A DNA stretch of 64,000 bases, from assembly GCA_014338405.1 (NCBI GenBank), contig JTDE01000028.1:53986-117985 (forward strand), given 5' to 3'. Numbering within the stretch: position 1 is the first letter of the stretch; the number at the start of each line of letters is the position of its first letter. The translations under genes were made by a program, and so were the position numbers. This DNA comes from Paragonimus skrjabini miyazakii (taxonomy: Eukaryota; Platyhelminthes; Trematoda; Plagiorchiida; Troglotrematidae). Positions 34,122-46,934 of this stretch are shown piece after piece. The notes under the pieces are model-generated. The model did not search any database, was not told where the DNA came from, and saw only the letters and a list, made by a program, of their open reading frames with translations.

Positions 34122-34200
34122 CGGCGTGGCTTCGTAGCTCAGCTGGTGGAACTCCCGCCACGTTTTGCATGCTGTTCCTGTCGCCGGCACAAATTCAGCT
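34122..34200 (+). mobile_element. tRNA-derived SINE family S2, plus copy
   Basis: CCGGCGTGGCTTCGTAGCTC then CAGCTGGTGGAAC and, later, TTCCTGTCGCCGGC. It matches the minus copy at 33838-33915, with the two 5' ends facing each other about 205 nt apart. Confidence 0.6.
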
Positions 34201-34654
34201 GAATTCTGGAGTTTTCTTAATTAAGCCTCTTCTAATTTACTGCAAATGTTTGACAACAAACTCAACTGAGACTTGAGCTTTCCACCTTCGTCATTATTTA
34301 CCCCTATAATTTATTGGTTGAAATAACCCGCGTAAGTGACTTTGGCCAAAAGATCTCCACTTAACAGCTCACTCATTCTGGTTTCAGTTTTAACAAATTC
34401 ATGAAAACCAGCTTTTGGGAAAATAAAAATTAATCACATTTAAAGTAAAGTATTAACATTCAAGTTTGCCCACAGCTACTAGGCGTACATCGTCAGGACC
34501 TAGGGGATTCCATAAACCCATTCGGCCCACAACAGTCTGATGTTTGATTAGGATAGAAGCAACTGTAGAGTGGAATAGAATGTAGCATGGAAAGATAACC
34601 CAGAACTTGCTAAAGTAAAACAAAGGAGGTGATCACTTTATTCTGCATGCAAAG

Positions 34655-34732
34655 ACTGAGGTTCCTGCGGCTAACTGTCCGAAATGTTGCAAATTCGAAC
34701 TGCAAAATGATTTTGGATGGCACGTCACATAA
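34655..34732 (+). CDS. Short Cys-containing terminal exon candidate
   Basis: The acceptor ACTTTATTCTGCATGCAAAG opens 25 codons to TAA: TEVPAANCPKCCKFELQ then NDFGWHVT. It has a C-x-x-C-C group. No partner exon was found and another frame is open across it. Low support. Confidence 0.2.
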   Translation, partial: TEVPAANCPKCCKFELQNDFGWHVT

Positions 34733-35061
34733 AATCCATCTAAAAATTCTATTAACTAATTCCTTTTTTCACAGAATAAACTTTATTTCACTTCACCACG
34801 CACTAATATAAGAGCCTGGCTTAGTGGGAAAATGTTCTATTGACAGTCCTGTACTTCTGAGTACTATATAAATACGTATACATGTAATTCCATATAACAC
34901 ATCTCTCTGAGGTACTATTTTTTTTACAAGAATGTTAGAGTGCGTCACCGGCATGCTGGTTCCCCTGGAATCTGTGTACGTTTCTCGTATATTGGTATAT
35001 ATTGGTTATATTGGCATCACGTGAATGCATGCAATAATCTAACGTGCTACTGTGTGCGGAA

Positions 35062-35067
35062 TTTATT
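35062..35067 (-). terminator. AATAAA polyadenylation signal
   Basis: Lies 8 nt downstream of the stop codon of the minus-strand exon 35181-35076. Confidence 0.35.
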
Positions 35068-35075
35068 TATCTAAT

Positions 35076-35181
35076 TCATCCTAGATTCTGTTTCAAGTGC
35101 GTTGCAATCATTTTGGAATATTGCTTTCCTATGGTTGGACGCTCGATTATATTTTCAGTTAATCCTATGGGTTCTACAGCG
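35076..35181 (-). CDS. Minus-strand terminal exon candidate with AATAAA
   Basis: A strong acceptor (GGTTCGTGATTATTTTTAG) opens one base plus 34 codons to TGA: AVEPIGLTENIIERPTIGK then QYSKMIATHLKQNLG. An AATAAA lies 8 nt after the stop (35067-35062). If real it ends a gene whose earlier exons lie at higher coordinates, which would separate the 42-47 kb minus exons from the integrin-like series. Product unknown. Confidence 0.4.
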
Positions 35182-38100
35182 CTAAAAATAATCACGAACC
35201 GTTTTGGTTCTGTGTCAGTAAAGAGTAAAAGATGATAAATTATTGGACGTTGAGGACTTGCATGCAAATTTGGAGTACGTGAACACTTTCAGATATTGCT
35301 CCACTAAGAGCTATGTGTTTATTATGATAGGTCAGGGACAGAGAGCTACTTCGACAGATGTTTCATACCGTAACCATGGAACCATGATTTGAAGTATCTA
35401 ATTATACAGTTATGGATGTCGTGAACGTCGTTTAAAACCGAGCCAACATTGCTACTGTCGTGCTATTTTGAACGGAGCTGATGAATCAGCTGCACGGATC
35501 AAGACTACGCATGACAACGCAGTAGTCTTTATGCTTGTCCAATCATTTCCGTCTACCAGACGAGTTCAAACAAAGAGGAAATTACTTCGTGTATTCGTCT
35601 AGAGGTGAGCGTAATTGACCATCAGCTATGGTTACGAACCCATGTATTCGTAGTCAACATAAACTACTGACTCAGGTTACACCGTTTGTACACCCATTCT
35701 AACGGGGCGTCATCAAGTCATATTTAATTGCGTTACCGCTCTTGTTTATAATTTCAAAAGGGGTGTAGTTTAAACCATAGAATTCCATGGACCATTTGGA
35801 CAGAGATAACGGAATGGTCAGAATTTATTTATGTGATCAGCTTATCAGGATTTATAACTTAATTCCGTTGTAGAGTTTCAGTTTAGACTTCCAAACGTCT
35901 ACCGTAAGCGTCAACTTGAAACAATGGCTTAATGGTGAAAACAACATGATTTTTCATTTTTGATTATTTCCATTTTGATGGAGTTTCAGGTAGTATAATT
36001 GCTTAAGTGTTCGGAGCTCTATAGATGAATCATATCTAGACGAGTATTAGACGGGCTGTCCACCTAAAAATGAGTTATCCACTTTTTACTCAATACCTAC
36101 ACAACTACAACCCTCGTAATTTGCTGACAACGGGCATTTCATAAAGGGCAGCTCGAGATTGTAAATGTTGTCCTGAGGCCGCATTCAGCATCTGGTTGGA
36201 CGAATTTGTTGTAGTATTTTTAATTGTCTTATCATACCATTTTACACGTTTGTGACAAGTTAGTCAGCCATTTTTATGTATTCACTACTCTCCGTCAATA
36301 AATAGATTACAGCCAACAAGCTGACCTTGTCACTGCCATGATAACTAGCGATGAATGTTGTTTTTGGAGTTAATCCGGATAGACCTGTTTATTTTTTACG
36401 TTTGGTGTTTATCCAGAGTAATGATTTTTGCACGAATGTGTTTGTTTTAGAATAGCTATTTTAACGTAGCTGATCAACATCTTAGTGAAATTATTTTGAC
36501 AGACAATCATAGTGCAACAGAAGTAAAACGCAGCTCAAGGGAAACATATGTTGGGATGAGTTCGAAATTTACATTGTAAATTCTCCAGTGTAGTATTCTT
36601 TTGATGTTATTTTGTTACCAGCCCGGAAAAGTGAATCAGACTTCAACACTCCATCTTTCAATATACGCCAAAAAGAAGGACAAAGTAATGAGAAGTAACT
36701 TCCAAGTCTTATAAATGAAGTTGGCTTAAGCAATGTACATTCAGATGACAACGTTATTCGGGTTCATACTGTGTTTTGGGACAATTCCTGTAAATGCTAT
36801 TGATATAAGCATGGACGGACGGACTAAGGTGAATGGCAAAAACATTCTTGAATAAAATATTTTCATGTAGTTGCCAATTCTCTGAAATCGTTAGCCAACA
36901 AAGAAGGAACCTTTCAGGGAATAACAACTTAAGAAGTTTTAGTTTACAATTAATTTGCAATTGAAGGTAGACGACGGAAAACGGATGTTTTAAGGTTTAC
37001 TAAGTGATTAGATCCTAAAAAACACTATTCTAACTGATCAACTCCATCGGGTGAAAAGATCACCTGTGACTCTGCCAGTCAACTCAATGTAGCATAGATT
37101 AACGTTGAAAAACTTAAGGTTTGTGCATGTGTGTTTGTTATTTTTGTAGGAACAGTTCCTAAAAATGGAAATATCTATTTATTTAAATTTGGTTTGTATA
37201 TTATATCTAAGGTAAGTCAACAACGGAGTTGCACTGAATGTGATTTTTGAAAAGTCGAGCTTGCCTTACACATGACTATATAAACATTAGTTGAAATCTG
37301 TTAAACTTATGTCAGTCAAAATGAGTGATACCGTTTACGTTCTGTGCCTTATGTGAGTTTTTTGTTGCATTATGTCTACTTGCCTATAACCTCTTCAGCA
37401 ATCCAGTGGTGGATGTGATACGTTGGGCGTGCCAAATAGGTAGTCGTATTGATAATTTTGATTGACTGTAATTTAATGATAAACATCATATGGTTTATAC
37501 AGATATTTAACTGCTGAGGTACTCACAAACTCATTGTTTGTATTCTGACTAGTGATACAATAAATTATTATTTTACAGTACCATTAGTTAGTTGAGTGTG
37601 AAGTATGAATTATGTTGCATTACACAAACGTTCGTAACTGCCCGTCTAAGTCATGGGGAGAATAAAAAGGGGATGAAACTTGTTTAGTCTATTTGACAAA
37701 CATACTGCGAAAAATGTGGTGCAGTTTTCCGTTTGGAAATAGTTGAATATTTATTCATCCTGGAAAGACTTTGTTTCGTTTTTTTAAAACTAGTACGCAG
37801 TTGCTTGTCTCAGCATCCCGTTCGTTCTGTTGCAAGTCAGAGGAGGCCTAGTGTTCTAGCAAACCTCCTGAACACAAGGATTTATTTTGCGTAACCGGAA
37901 GTTATGCCGTTCATTGCTTGATTCGAAGCCCCTTCTAGTGTCAGTTTGGTGGGCGGTTTTGTTCACACGAGACGGAGTTAGGCCTATTAGATTAACAGCA
38001 CTTGGGCCTGAGAACGACATGTCGTTATGTTGTCCGAATTCTGCTGAGTGATGTACACGTATTGTCTAACATTACGACGACCACAATATGCTTGACTTAA

Positions 38101-41100
38101 CTAAACAACTGAATGTACGAGGTGGTCATGCATAAAATGTCACAATTTTCTTAATGGTGAACCGCGGATGGAGTTCAGGGAAATGCATACTTCACTGCGC
38201 CTCGAAACGTACGATGTTCACTACAATGTGAACATTCCAGAAAGTAGGCAGCTATTGTGTCACTCTTAACCCATGTCAATAAAAACCTCTTTCAAGTTTA
38301 CTAGAGGTGGAACGGTTGAGTCTCTACTGACAACGTTTAGTACATACGTTTCCCGTTGAAACCCCTTTGATCTACAGCCATTCTACTTTACTGTTCCTGA
38401 CAATGGTTTGGTAACCATTTGTAACACAACGGTCAGAAACGTTCTTACTGACTAGGTGTTCACCGAACCTGGAAATCATTTTCATGTTCATTACGCTGTG
38501 ATTAGTCCACTGGTTACTCACAGGAAGCATGCCTGACGGCTGCATTATTGCTGTCACGATAGGTTGTAGTCAAAAACTGAAAAAATTCTGAGGAATTGCT
38601 ATGATAAATAAAACTAAAGACTTCGTGGTCGTTTACTCATATGAAACTATTGTCTAGTGAAAGAAGCAGATGACTATACATGACTAGCTGTATCTTTAAA
38701 TCGACCAAAGGATACCTTCCGTTTCGGTATGTTGTTGCAATTGACAAACGCAGCAATGAATACTGAAGTAATCTAAATTTTGGTAGACACAAAAGATCAA
38801 TTCAGAAGTGATAACGGGTGAAAACGTCACTAAAACCACCCCAATTCGACTAGATTGCAAACTTTGACTAACGACCTAAAAGGTGTTGTTTGGTCTTATT
38901 TTAAAATTGAGTACTATGGAGTCCTCACAACAAAAATGGTGTCACTCAAAACGTGCAAAGTTGAGTGCTCCGGCCAGTGATGCGACATATACAATAGAAC
39001 CAAAATTATAAGATGCATTGGTTTTAAAACACATGGCCGGCAATGTCACTGGTTCATTTATGTCTTTCACCAATGCATATTTCCACATCGCATACTGTCT
39101 TTAGCTATAAACCTAACTCATAATCCTGTAAGTCAGTGTTTAGAAGGCTCGATAGAAATAATGTCTACTTGTAATTCATTATATGCAATACAACATTGTA
39201 TAAAGGCAAGATCTCAGAGTGACTAGAGCCAGACTATTATTATTTTGATATAGCTAATTGCCCAAACATGTCTAGGAATTCTCAGTTCAATTTTATTTTG
39301 TGGCTTGTTATTGGTAACTTTTAGACCGATTGGTACGTTCAAATTTTAAATCGTTTTATCGAAGGAAAAATACAAACAGTTCATTTGATCATGGTCTTAG
39401 GTCAAAACGGATGGACTTATTTAACACAGCCCGTTGCTTTTCCCATAACTGGTTGTGGCTGTCTGGATTGGTCTGGTAAATAGCGCAACTATAGATCATA
39501 AAGTGAATGATAACTCGTGGTTGTTAGTGTATGTCATGAAACCATCTGGTTGATCAGAGTGGACACAAACTAATTGAGTTTACCAGTTTGCAGTGTCTGC
39601 ATTCAAAAAGACACTGAAGTTGTGCTGTTGCAAGTGTTTCACAATGTTCACCTACAAAAGCATGATAACACACTTGTGCCATGTAACCTACTAGGTCAAA
39701 GGTGACATGAATGTTGTCAGACTGCCCGGATCAAGCCATGAGCATTCGGTTCAAGATTTAGACTCATACCAGTCCAAACGTTGGTGAGTGGTAGTCGGCG
39801 GTGCAAGCATCGAATGGTTTAACGTATCAGATGGGGTACTTTGTGAACAAAAGCATCACAACTGTAAGGTAGTGAGCAATAACCGGATCATTAGCCAGAG
39901 TGTAGTCCGCCACACCAGTAGCACCAGCGATCGGACTGTGTGCCCTTGTGTACGTCACAGCTGCTGTCAAATTGGACTGTTCATTCAAAGTTTCACAAAT
40001 CCTGACTTGCCTTCAGTGAAACGAAAGTTTGGACCGTTAGCTATCAAGAGAAATGTCTGCGCTTGCTCTCTATACACCCCTACCGAAGTCAAGTGGTAAA
40101 CCAACAGTGGACATGCTAATCACTACCAGATAATACGCAGCGGGATACGGCTTGCGACGTTAATCACAAGGGTAGCCCGCGTGAACGTGGATTAAGCAAG
40201 ACATCTTAGGATTTAGTGTTTTAAATAAGCACTCAGCAAATCAAAATTAGGGTGTGTCCGTCAGTTCCATAAACGTGGAGAGAATGATTGAGGACAGCTG
40301 TTAACAAACCCAGTTAACTAACAGTTCTGACTGTTCTTTGGTAGTGACGTGCTAAAAGCAGCATCGTCTACTCTCTTAGAGAGAAAAGTACTGTTGGTCC
40401 CCTAGGCAGAAAGGAACAACAGATGCTCTCGATATCAGTTATCAGTTGCACTTATCCAAACAGTTAGTCTATAGGTGATATGGTCTATTGAACTGAAATC
40501 GCGATCTAGGACGAACAAATCGTAAAAGTTTTCAACAATTAAACGTTAGTAATTCATCCCCGACAAGGTAGAGAACATCATGAGGGTTTTTTTGATGAGG
40601 GGTATTCTAAGATTTAAAAGCACACACAATTGCCTAAAAGGAGTCATGCTTACTAAGAGCTAGTCGATCATATTCCAACAAATGGCGTCAAAATTATTTT
40701 CCCATGTAACACATTTATACGCAGGCAAACGAAAAACTACCCTTAGTCGTTTTATGCACTGAAAAATAATGATCATTTTAGTGTCAACCATCATGAAAAT
40801 CTTAAAATAAGCGCCCATGTCGTTTATTTTGTGATAGTCTGTAGTCTCCACTGTTAGACATTAAAAAGTAACCAAGTTGGTCAGTAAGGATGTTAGTCTT
40901 AACAAGCAGTCAGTAGGGCTGTTAGTAAACCTGCCACAAATTCTCACAAAAAGTGATCGATGGAAAGTTATAGTAAGTACTCAAAACCGCGTCCACCGGG
41001 CTTAACACAATTGCAGCCCCATCGATTGACATTTAAATAAACACTTGTTACTCGCTGTAAAGACATATATTAAGAAGCAATAAATTTTTCATCATTTGGT

Positions 41101-41992
41101 TTTCGAGACAGATGTGGCTAGTTTGTAAAGGATTTCTTTCAAGACAATCTAAAGGAATTACTCAAAAAGGATCACAGTAAAAAACTTTTAAGGCCAGAAA
41201 AATGTCAGCTTTCTTCAACCCATTCGAGAAAATTTACGGACCTAATGTTGTCAAGATTTTCGGATTAGATCGTGGTACGTTCCGCTAGCCACACGGGAAC
41301 TGTCAGAAATGTCAACGGCCTGGGTTATTCCGTGATTTCCCTCAAATCAACACAAACAATGGAGTCATACTATAATTTTGGTTTACTAACCGTTTGTGCT
41401 TAACACTGAAGCATAATGTGCTGCGATCGGCCCATGTTAACGCACGTTGCCCATGCTCTTCCTATCCCCATGCCGTATGGTAATAGGTAGCATGCTTAAG
41501 ACGCGTTTTAATTCACAAGCTGACCTCGGAAGGGATGCACGGAGAGCAGGTGCAAACGTTCAATTGTGTGATTCTCATCAGGTTTTTAGAATTACACAGG
41601 GTATGGGTGATTTCTATATGAAAATCAGAACAACTGAAATAACTCATTAAATAGCGCAGATGTATGGCGGATCACAGTCTATTGGAGGAGGGTTTGAGTG
41701 TTGGTAACTATATGACAGTGTCACACATGTCTGCCATGAGACGCACGTTCGTCGGTGTCAGGTGTTGCGAATCCATAGTTTTATTTCACTGAAGAAAGGT
41801 CAGGCTTTTGGGCCCTTCAGTTGAAGTTTCATCATGTGATATTAGTGTGATCAAACTATTCTACCTCCATTTGAACAGTGATTCGATTAATGCGCGTTGC
41901 TTTGCAGTCTAATGGTTTCCCATGATAATTCCTGCATTATATTTGTTTAAGCATCAGCACAGTTGTAGCATAAGCTTGTATCCAACGCTTAC
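35182..41992. other. Long stretch without a firm gene
   Basis: Mostly AT-rich, probably intronic. Weak minus-strand exon-like spots: 38557-38450 (IMQPSGMLPVSNQWT) and about 40075-39965 (QTFLLIANGPNFRFTEGK). A GC-richer plus frame at 39788-40099 (104 codons, many Cys) and another at 41447-41650 have no splice support. A CTGAAGA...GAAGT hairpin at 41789-41830 may be a further decayed hammerhead. FG-GAP exons with Asp-rich calcium loops, expected here if the integrin reading is right, were not found. Confidence 0.3.
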
Positions 41993-42134
41993 ACATGTTC
42001 ATAAGTAGGCATTCTGGGTTGTTATAGACCGACGTGACAGAAATGTTCAATATATTCTTCCCAAATTTTATTTTTAAAAATGGACTGTAAAATTGTATAA
42101 GTACAGTAGCATGATTGTCAGTTAGTTTCACTGC
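41993..42134 (-). CDS. Minus-strand exon candidate
   Basis: The acceptor GCCTCTATGATAACTATTCAG opens 47 codons plus one base to T|GTAAGC. The peptide is AVKLTDNHATVLIQFYSPF, then KNILNISVTSVYNNPEC. It is beta-rich with an N-glycosylation site (NIS), so it looks extracellular. It lies upstream of the integrin-like exons on the same strand and might belong to them, but no motif decides this. Confidence 0.4.
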
Positions 42135-42638
42135 CTGAATAGTTATCATAGAGGCAAACTATCATTAATGGTGCTCATGTCGAAATCGGTTTACTGGTTG
42201 GAGATACTGTTGGTTGGTGTGTGCTGACAACTACAAAACAACTATAACCTTGAGTTTAGTGCGTGTTTAGTCGTACACAAATGTGTTACGCTTAGGTAAG
42301 GAAAGGACAGAATTAGCACGCATTTCAAAGTGATTATTACGAACATACATTCCGATATGGTTTTCTGATTTTTACTATTACGGTCGACCAATTTGAGGGA
42401 AATAAATAGTCTCATCATACGCTGCGTGTTAAACATAAACTCAAGAGTCGATTGTTATTCGAGAACATTTTCGTGATTACGAAGGAAATGAATTGATTCA
42501 GGATGGGATTCATCAAAAAATGTGTGAAATGACCAATGCCCGCATTTTTACGATCTCACACCACAAATATAGGGAACAGAATGTGTGTAATATATTGTAG
42601 CATGCAAGCTGGCTGTCTTTACTCTGATTGTCCGTTAC

Positions 42639-42715
42639 GCCTGCGGACCAACTCTGGGTAATGTGCAGACACCAGAGGACAGCGTTCTTTCGAAATAGGG
42701 GTTCCAACAACGGTC
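42639..42715 (-). CDS. Minus-strand exon candidate (possible integrin propeller loop)
   Basis: Very strong acceptor (TTGTTTCCTTTCGCAG). The exon reads DRCWNPYFERTLSSGVC then TLPRVGPQ to a GC|GTAACG donor. In integrin alpha chains a C-A-P-x-Y/H-x-x-R ... G-x-C-Y/F loop follows the second propeller blade; the C-x-x-P-Y-x-x-R-T ... G-V-C pattern here is similar. The exon is short and the donor is only fair. Confidence 0.35.
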
Positions 42716-43189
42716 CTGCGAAAGGAAACAACAAGAAACAAACTTGAGCCAAAGGCCCAGTAAACCATGCACACGACTTACACAAACGATAACTAAAACG
42801 GCGCCGACAACGCAGCAGCACTCTCCGTCGCCAATTCAAATTCAACTAGTGCGCGCCTGCTGGTTTCGGTCGCACATTACAATATTACCCAATTGGACCT
42901 GACTGATTTGTACAAGTGATATGTTAAAAGACGAGCTCTCAGTTAGAACAATTTCCTGTTGGTAAATATTACTCAAAACAAGCCCTGTAAACTTTACATT
43001 CAGCTTTATTAACAAAGTACAATTTCAGATGAAACAACAATTTGCATGCATACTAACTGCTTACCGGGGCTCAGTTAATTTGCATATAACCAAATGCACA
43101 CTGAACTTGAACCTATGGTTGTGTTGTGGTGGTCAGAATGCACTAATCAAGTCTATCTCCAACTGTTTGTAGCAAATAGTAGGGGATTA

Positions 43190-43350
43190 ATTTGACAAGT
43201 TGAACATCGCTCACAACTGATAGCAGCTGTCGCATTCGTATATAGTTTCTACTTAGTCGTGGCTCCGGTCGTGACTGGGACAAACATAGCAGATAAGCTC
43301 TAACAAGAGCGAAAATCGAGTCTAGTATTTCTTTTTCAAATGGGCAGTCT
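43190..43350 (-). mobile_element. tRNA-derived SINE family S1, truncated minus copy
   Basis: Minus strand carries GAATGCGACAGCTGCTATCA, GTGAGCGATGTTCAA and the tail AATCCCCTACTATTTGC, in S1 order, with the GCGAAAATCGAGTCTAGTATT block before. The 5' tRNA-like part is missing. Confidence 0.65.
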
Positions 43351-44407
43351 GGGAAAGAAGAACGTACTAATTACTTTAGTACATTAAAGGTCACTTACAA
43401 ATGATCGCTTTTCTCTTGTACCTGTGGAATTTTAAGTCATCCCCTTTCGGAAATAGGGCCGTATTAAAATTTTGATTTTGATGAAGTTCATCCATAATGC
43501 ATCTTCTTCCCATGGCCGGGGACTGAACTCCGATCGTACTTTCACGAGGCGAGGTGTCATTGTCTTCAAGCGAAACACAAGCATATTATTTTATGCAAAC
43601 TGATGTCTATATTTGTTTGTGCATATGAGTCTTATTGTCCGATACTCTCGATAGGAGGAGGAATAATTGTTCCGTTAGCTGCAATCGATAAATCTACCAT
43701 TGGAAATTCTCTCTAAGTCGAAGTGATTTAAACCATCAACTTTCCAGCTATATTTTCAATATTGGTGGATAGTACGGGGTTTCCGTTTATACAGTGCTTG
43801 GTGTATTCACTTGTCCACAATTTCAGTGCGACAAAGCCCATGTGAACCTGCTCTAAGTCCCGCATCTTCAGTTGTGTACCTGACGTCTCAGTGTACCAGA
43901 CCAAGGGTCATCTATGACTGTAGTTTAGATGCACAGCATTCAGTATTGGTCATGTTGGGCTCCAGCCTGGAACCAAGCTGGGGGCACCAAGAAAAACATA
44001 TTCAGAAACGAACAGGCAATAATCAGACAGCATGACAACTAACAACCAACATGACTGGACATCAACGACTTTTAAATAGTAACCGATAACGTAACATGAG
44101 ACCAAACACAAGATGACTTCCCGAGCTCGATACGCACATGCAGAAGATTATTATAGTGATATCCGTCTACTACTGAGGACAACAGATTGATGCATCCTAG
44201 AGATTACCTTGCACTTCCAGTTTTGGCTATGTAATCCGATCCACAGGAGCATCTGTGGCTATGCATCTATACATATTTTCCAGCTGGTTCCGAGTTTCCA
44301 ATCATGTGTCAGGTTTGGGATGTTCAGTGTGGGTTAGTAAGAACGACTAACTAACTTGGTTCACGCTCCACTGTTTGCCAATTGGGCCAAAAGTGACCCT
44401 TACTCAC

Positions 44408-44592
44408 TGAACGATACGTCTTGAACTTTTCGAAAATTCTGATGCTGCATACAATATTGACATGAGCACATAAATTTGTTTGATAAGAACGTCAAGGTTG
44501 GACTTGATTGTTAAATTCCACTGCAGACGTCGGCTGTTTATAAGTGATTGATTTCGAGGAGGTACAGCGGACACATTATGGTTGTTGTTCAT
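44408..44592 (-). CDS. Minus-strand exon candidate
   Basis: From ATG (44592) the frame is open for 61 codons to a consensus donor CA|GTGAGT: MNNNHNVSAVPPRNQSL, then LQWNLTIKSNLDVLIKQI, then an amphipathic end. The acceptor is unclear (TTAG eight bases before the ATG region). Might follow the signal-peptide exon at 45388 but phases do not fit directly. Product unknown. Confidence 0.3.
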
Positions 44593-45235
44593 TAAACTAA
44601 TTTATGATATCTTTCAGTGTATACCAAAGAAACTAACCATAAATATTTAGGAGTTTAAGTTTCCCTAAATATACCATGTTGAACTGGAGTAACTAAGACA
44701 GTCTTATCCTAAGATCTTAGTCACATGAGCAGACGGGAAATGATACAACCGGTTCAGTAAACAAATCGTAGATATTGGGACACCCGAGAAAGTAAAGCAG
44801 ATCCTCTACTGCGTTTACATAAGCAACGTAATGCATGAATCAACATAATAAAATCTATATAATCTCGTGGATGAAGCTGGCAAGATATCAGATTGGTTAA
44901 CGTTTGATAAAACAGGTAGGGTATTTAAATTTGGAGGAAAGGTAATTTTACTAGACAGATTTAGGATACGGACCACGTTATATGAGGTCGTTATCGACAT
45001 ATACTACGGTCTACATTTTTCATCCGTTTAGTTATGATTCCGTCTATTGTGGATCAGCTTTTGTATTTCATATATACGATTTCCTTCGTGAAATCTACCT
45101 CACGCTTGCTACCGTAGACTGAAGTTTGATCAGCAATTGGCTGATTACTCGACCAATCGGGTGGACTGTCCTATTCAACTCTATTGTAGGAGGTTTAGAA
45201 ATTGTGGGTCGTGACTTAGTTCCTAATCGACTCAC

Positions 45236-45388
45236 CTGCACGAAGCAACGACGCCTGTTGAGGTCATAACATGACCGTACAGGATGGGAGCAAATTTGTT
45301 CTCGTTCGACATGGTGGAGTTCAGACACAAGTACCCACACCTGTACGCAAGATATGAGTAGAAACACACGAATATGATAGGTGCCCAT
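45236..45388 (-). CDS. First exon encoding a signal peptide
   Basis: ATG at 45388 opens 51 codons ending at a perfect donor CAG|GTGAGT. The start MGTYHIRVFLLISCVQVWVL is a good signal peptide (short basic part, hydrophobic core). The mature part has Cys at residues 33, 40 and 48 and a basic end (NRRRCFVQ). It should encode the N-terminus of a secreted or membrane protein. It could start the integrin-like gene, but the mature sequence does not look like a propeller blade. Phase 0 end. Confidence 0.45.
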
Positions 45389-46345
45389 CTGATTCAGTTT
45401 AACGTTTAGTAGCCTTGTTATGTGATCCGCTGATATAAACGAGATTTGTTGACTAAGCCACTTTCTAATAACGACAGCCTTCTGATTTTTAAGTGGACGT
45501 CATGGCCATGGTAGCGACACGCCTACTGTTGTGTAACGATACCGCAATCAATGAATTGGTTTGATACCACCTAGTTTTAATTTGCAAGCCTGTCATAGTT
45601 GAGAATTCCGCGACCTCATAGTAGTAATTCGTAAATTTCTTCTTCTGTTAAGATGCTCGACCTTAAGCCACCTCGTTGCCTTTGTGCGTAGCTTATCATG
45701 CCGGCATGCAGCCAATCATAGGAAAATTTATAACTGCCCCCATTTATTCTAATCACCGTCCACCAGTCCTAGCCTCGCTCAAGAGACTTCATTAAGCGCC
45801 TACGAGTCTCATTACCAGTCCGATTATTTCTGTAACTTCTGGAGGTATTTCCGAATAAATGACCTATGTTGAAGCTGAAACAAATCTCTATCCTAAAGGG
45901 ACTACGTTAGGGGTAACATTCCAAGTAAACAAACATTTCACAAAAGGATAAATACACAAGTAGTTATCCTCAGCTAACTGGGTCGGATCTGACATGGGAA
46001 AAACGCAACTCTCGCCCTCGATACGCCACATGTTCTGTTTGCCTAAGCTTGCCTCCAGCGCCATCGGTCGGCTAAGTGACCTTTGTTGTATGCCAATGAC
46101 TCTTCGACTAATCAATTTTCACACAAAACTGTACGACACACCGCTTCGCCAGAGTGGATACTGTATCACCTTCAACATATATGGTTTGTCACAAATATAA
46201 ACACCGCATGCAGGATAACCTTTCCTTGGAATGGACTGCGTTTTTATGTTTGTCTGATAAAGCCGATCTCCTACACCTCAGCTGAACATTGTGGTACTGA
46301 TATATTTGCGTACTGTTGGTAAATCGGGCTACTTGTTTCCGTTTA

Positions 46346-46518
46346 CTATGCTATCTTGTCCTTCAAAATGCCAGGGAAAACGCTGTCGGTTACGTAAAGC
46401 TTGAAATCAGTCGACCGAAGTGACGTCAGTTGATCGAGCAGACCGGCATAAACAGCCACTATTATGAGACGACTCGAACACCTGTGTAACTTTGTATTTA
46501 TGGGCAGAGCACTAAAAA
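46346..46518 (-). CDS. Terminal exon of a minus gene, unknown product
   Basis: The acceptor GACTGGTTATTTCAAG opens two bases plus 56 codons to TAG: FSALPINTKLHRCSSR, then LIIVAVYAGLLDQLTSL and FKLYVTDSVFPGILKDK. It is GC-richer than its surroundings and free of stops for its whole length. It starts in phase 1, which fits the exon at 46934-46813. A later acceptor (TTTTTAG) would need another phase. Confidence 0.45.
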
Positions 46519-46812
46519 CTTGAAATAACCAGTCATTTTGGCTTACATATATCATTAGCAACGTTGGATGAAGTAAGTTCTTTCACATCGAACCGTTAGC
46601 TGTACGATCAGGAAAGCTCAACTCACTGCTTCCAGCTGACTAGATGGAAGGCTGAACATAGACCAGATCACTGCAACATTCACTGTGGCGATATAAAACG
46701 CATGCTGCAATTGTTTACTCTTTAACCTTCTCACTCATACTTTTCTATCTAACTTTTAGTACATTTAATCCGAATAGGTTAAAGGGTTTTGTTAACGAAA
46801 CAATAAATTTAC

Positions 46813-46934
46813 TTGCTCTCCCATCAGGCCAATAGAGTTTCTCTTCCACTTTGTTGGTATACTGTAATCGGACTAGCGAAATGATGACTGAACGTGTGAG
46901 TGACATGAACTGTAGGCCGTGTAATCGATTGGTA
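46813..46934 (-). CDS. Exon joined in phase to 46518-46346
   Basis: Very strong acceptor (GGTTTTTGCATTCCAG) and donor A|GTAAAT. The exon has one base, 40 codons and one base: TNRLHGLQFMSLTRSV, then LQYTNKVEEKLYWPDGRA. Charged and probably soluble. The intron to the next exon is about 294 nt, typical for small introns. No family recognised. Confidence 0.5.

Noticed and set aside
33838..34200. Possible tRNA genes
   Set aside because: A and B boxes are present but acceptor stems and anticodon loops are not; repeated copies show they are SINEs.
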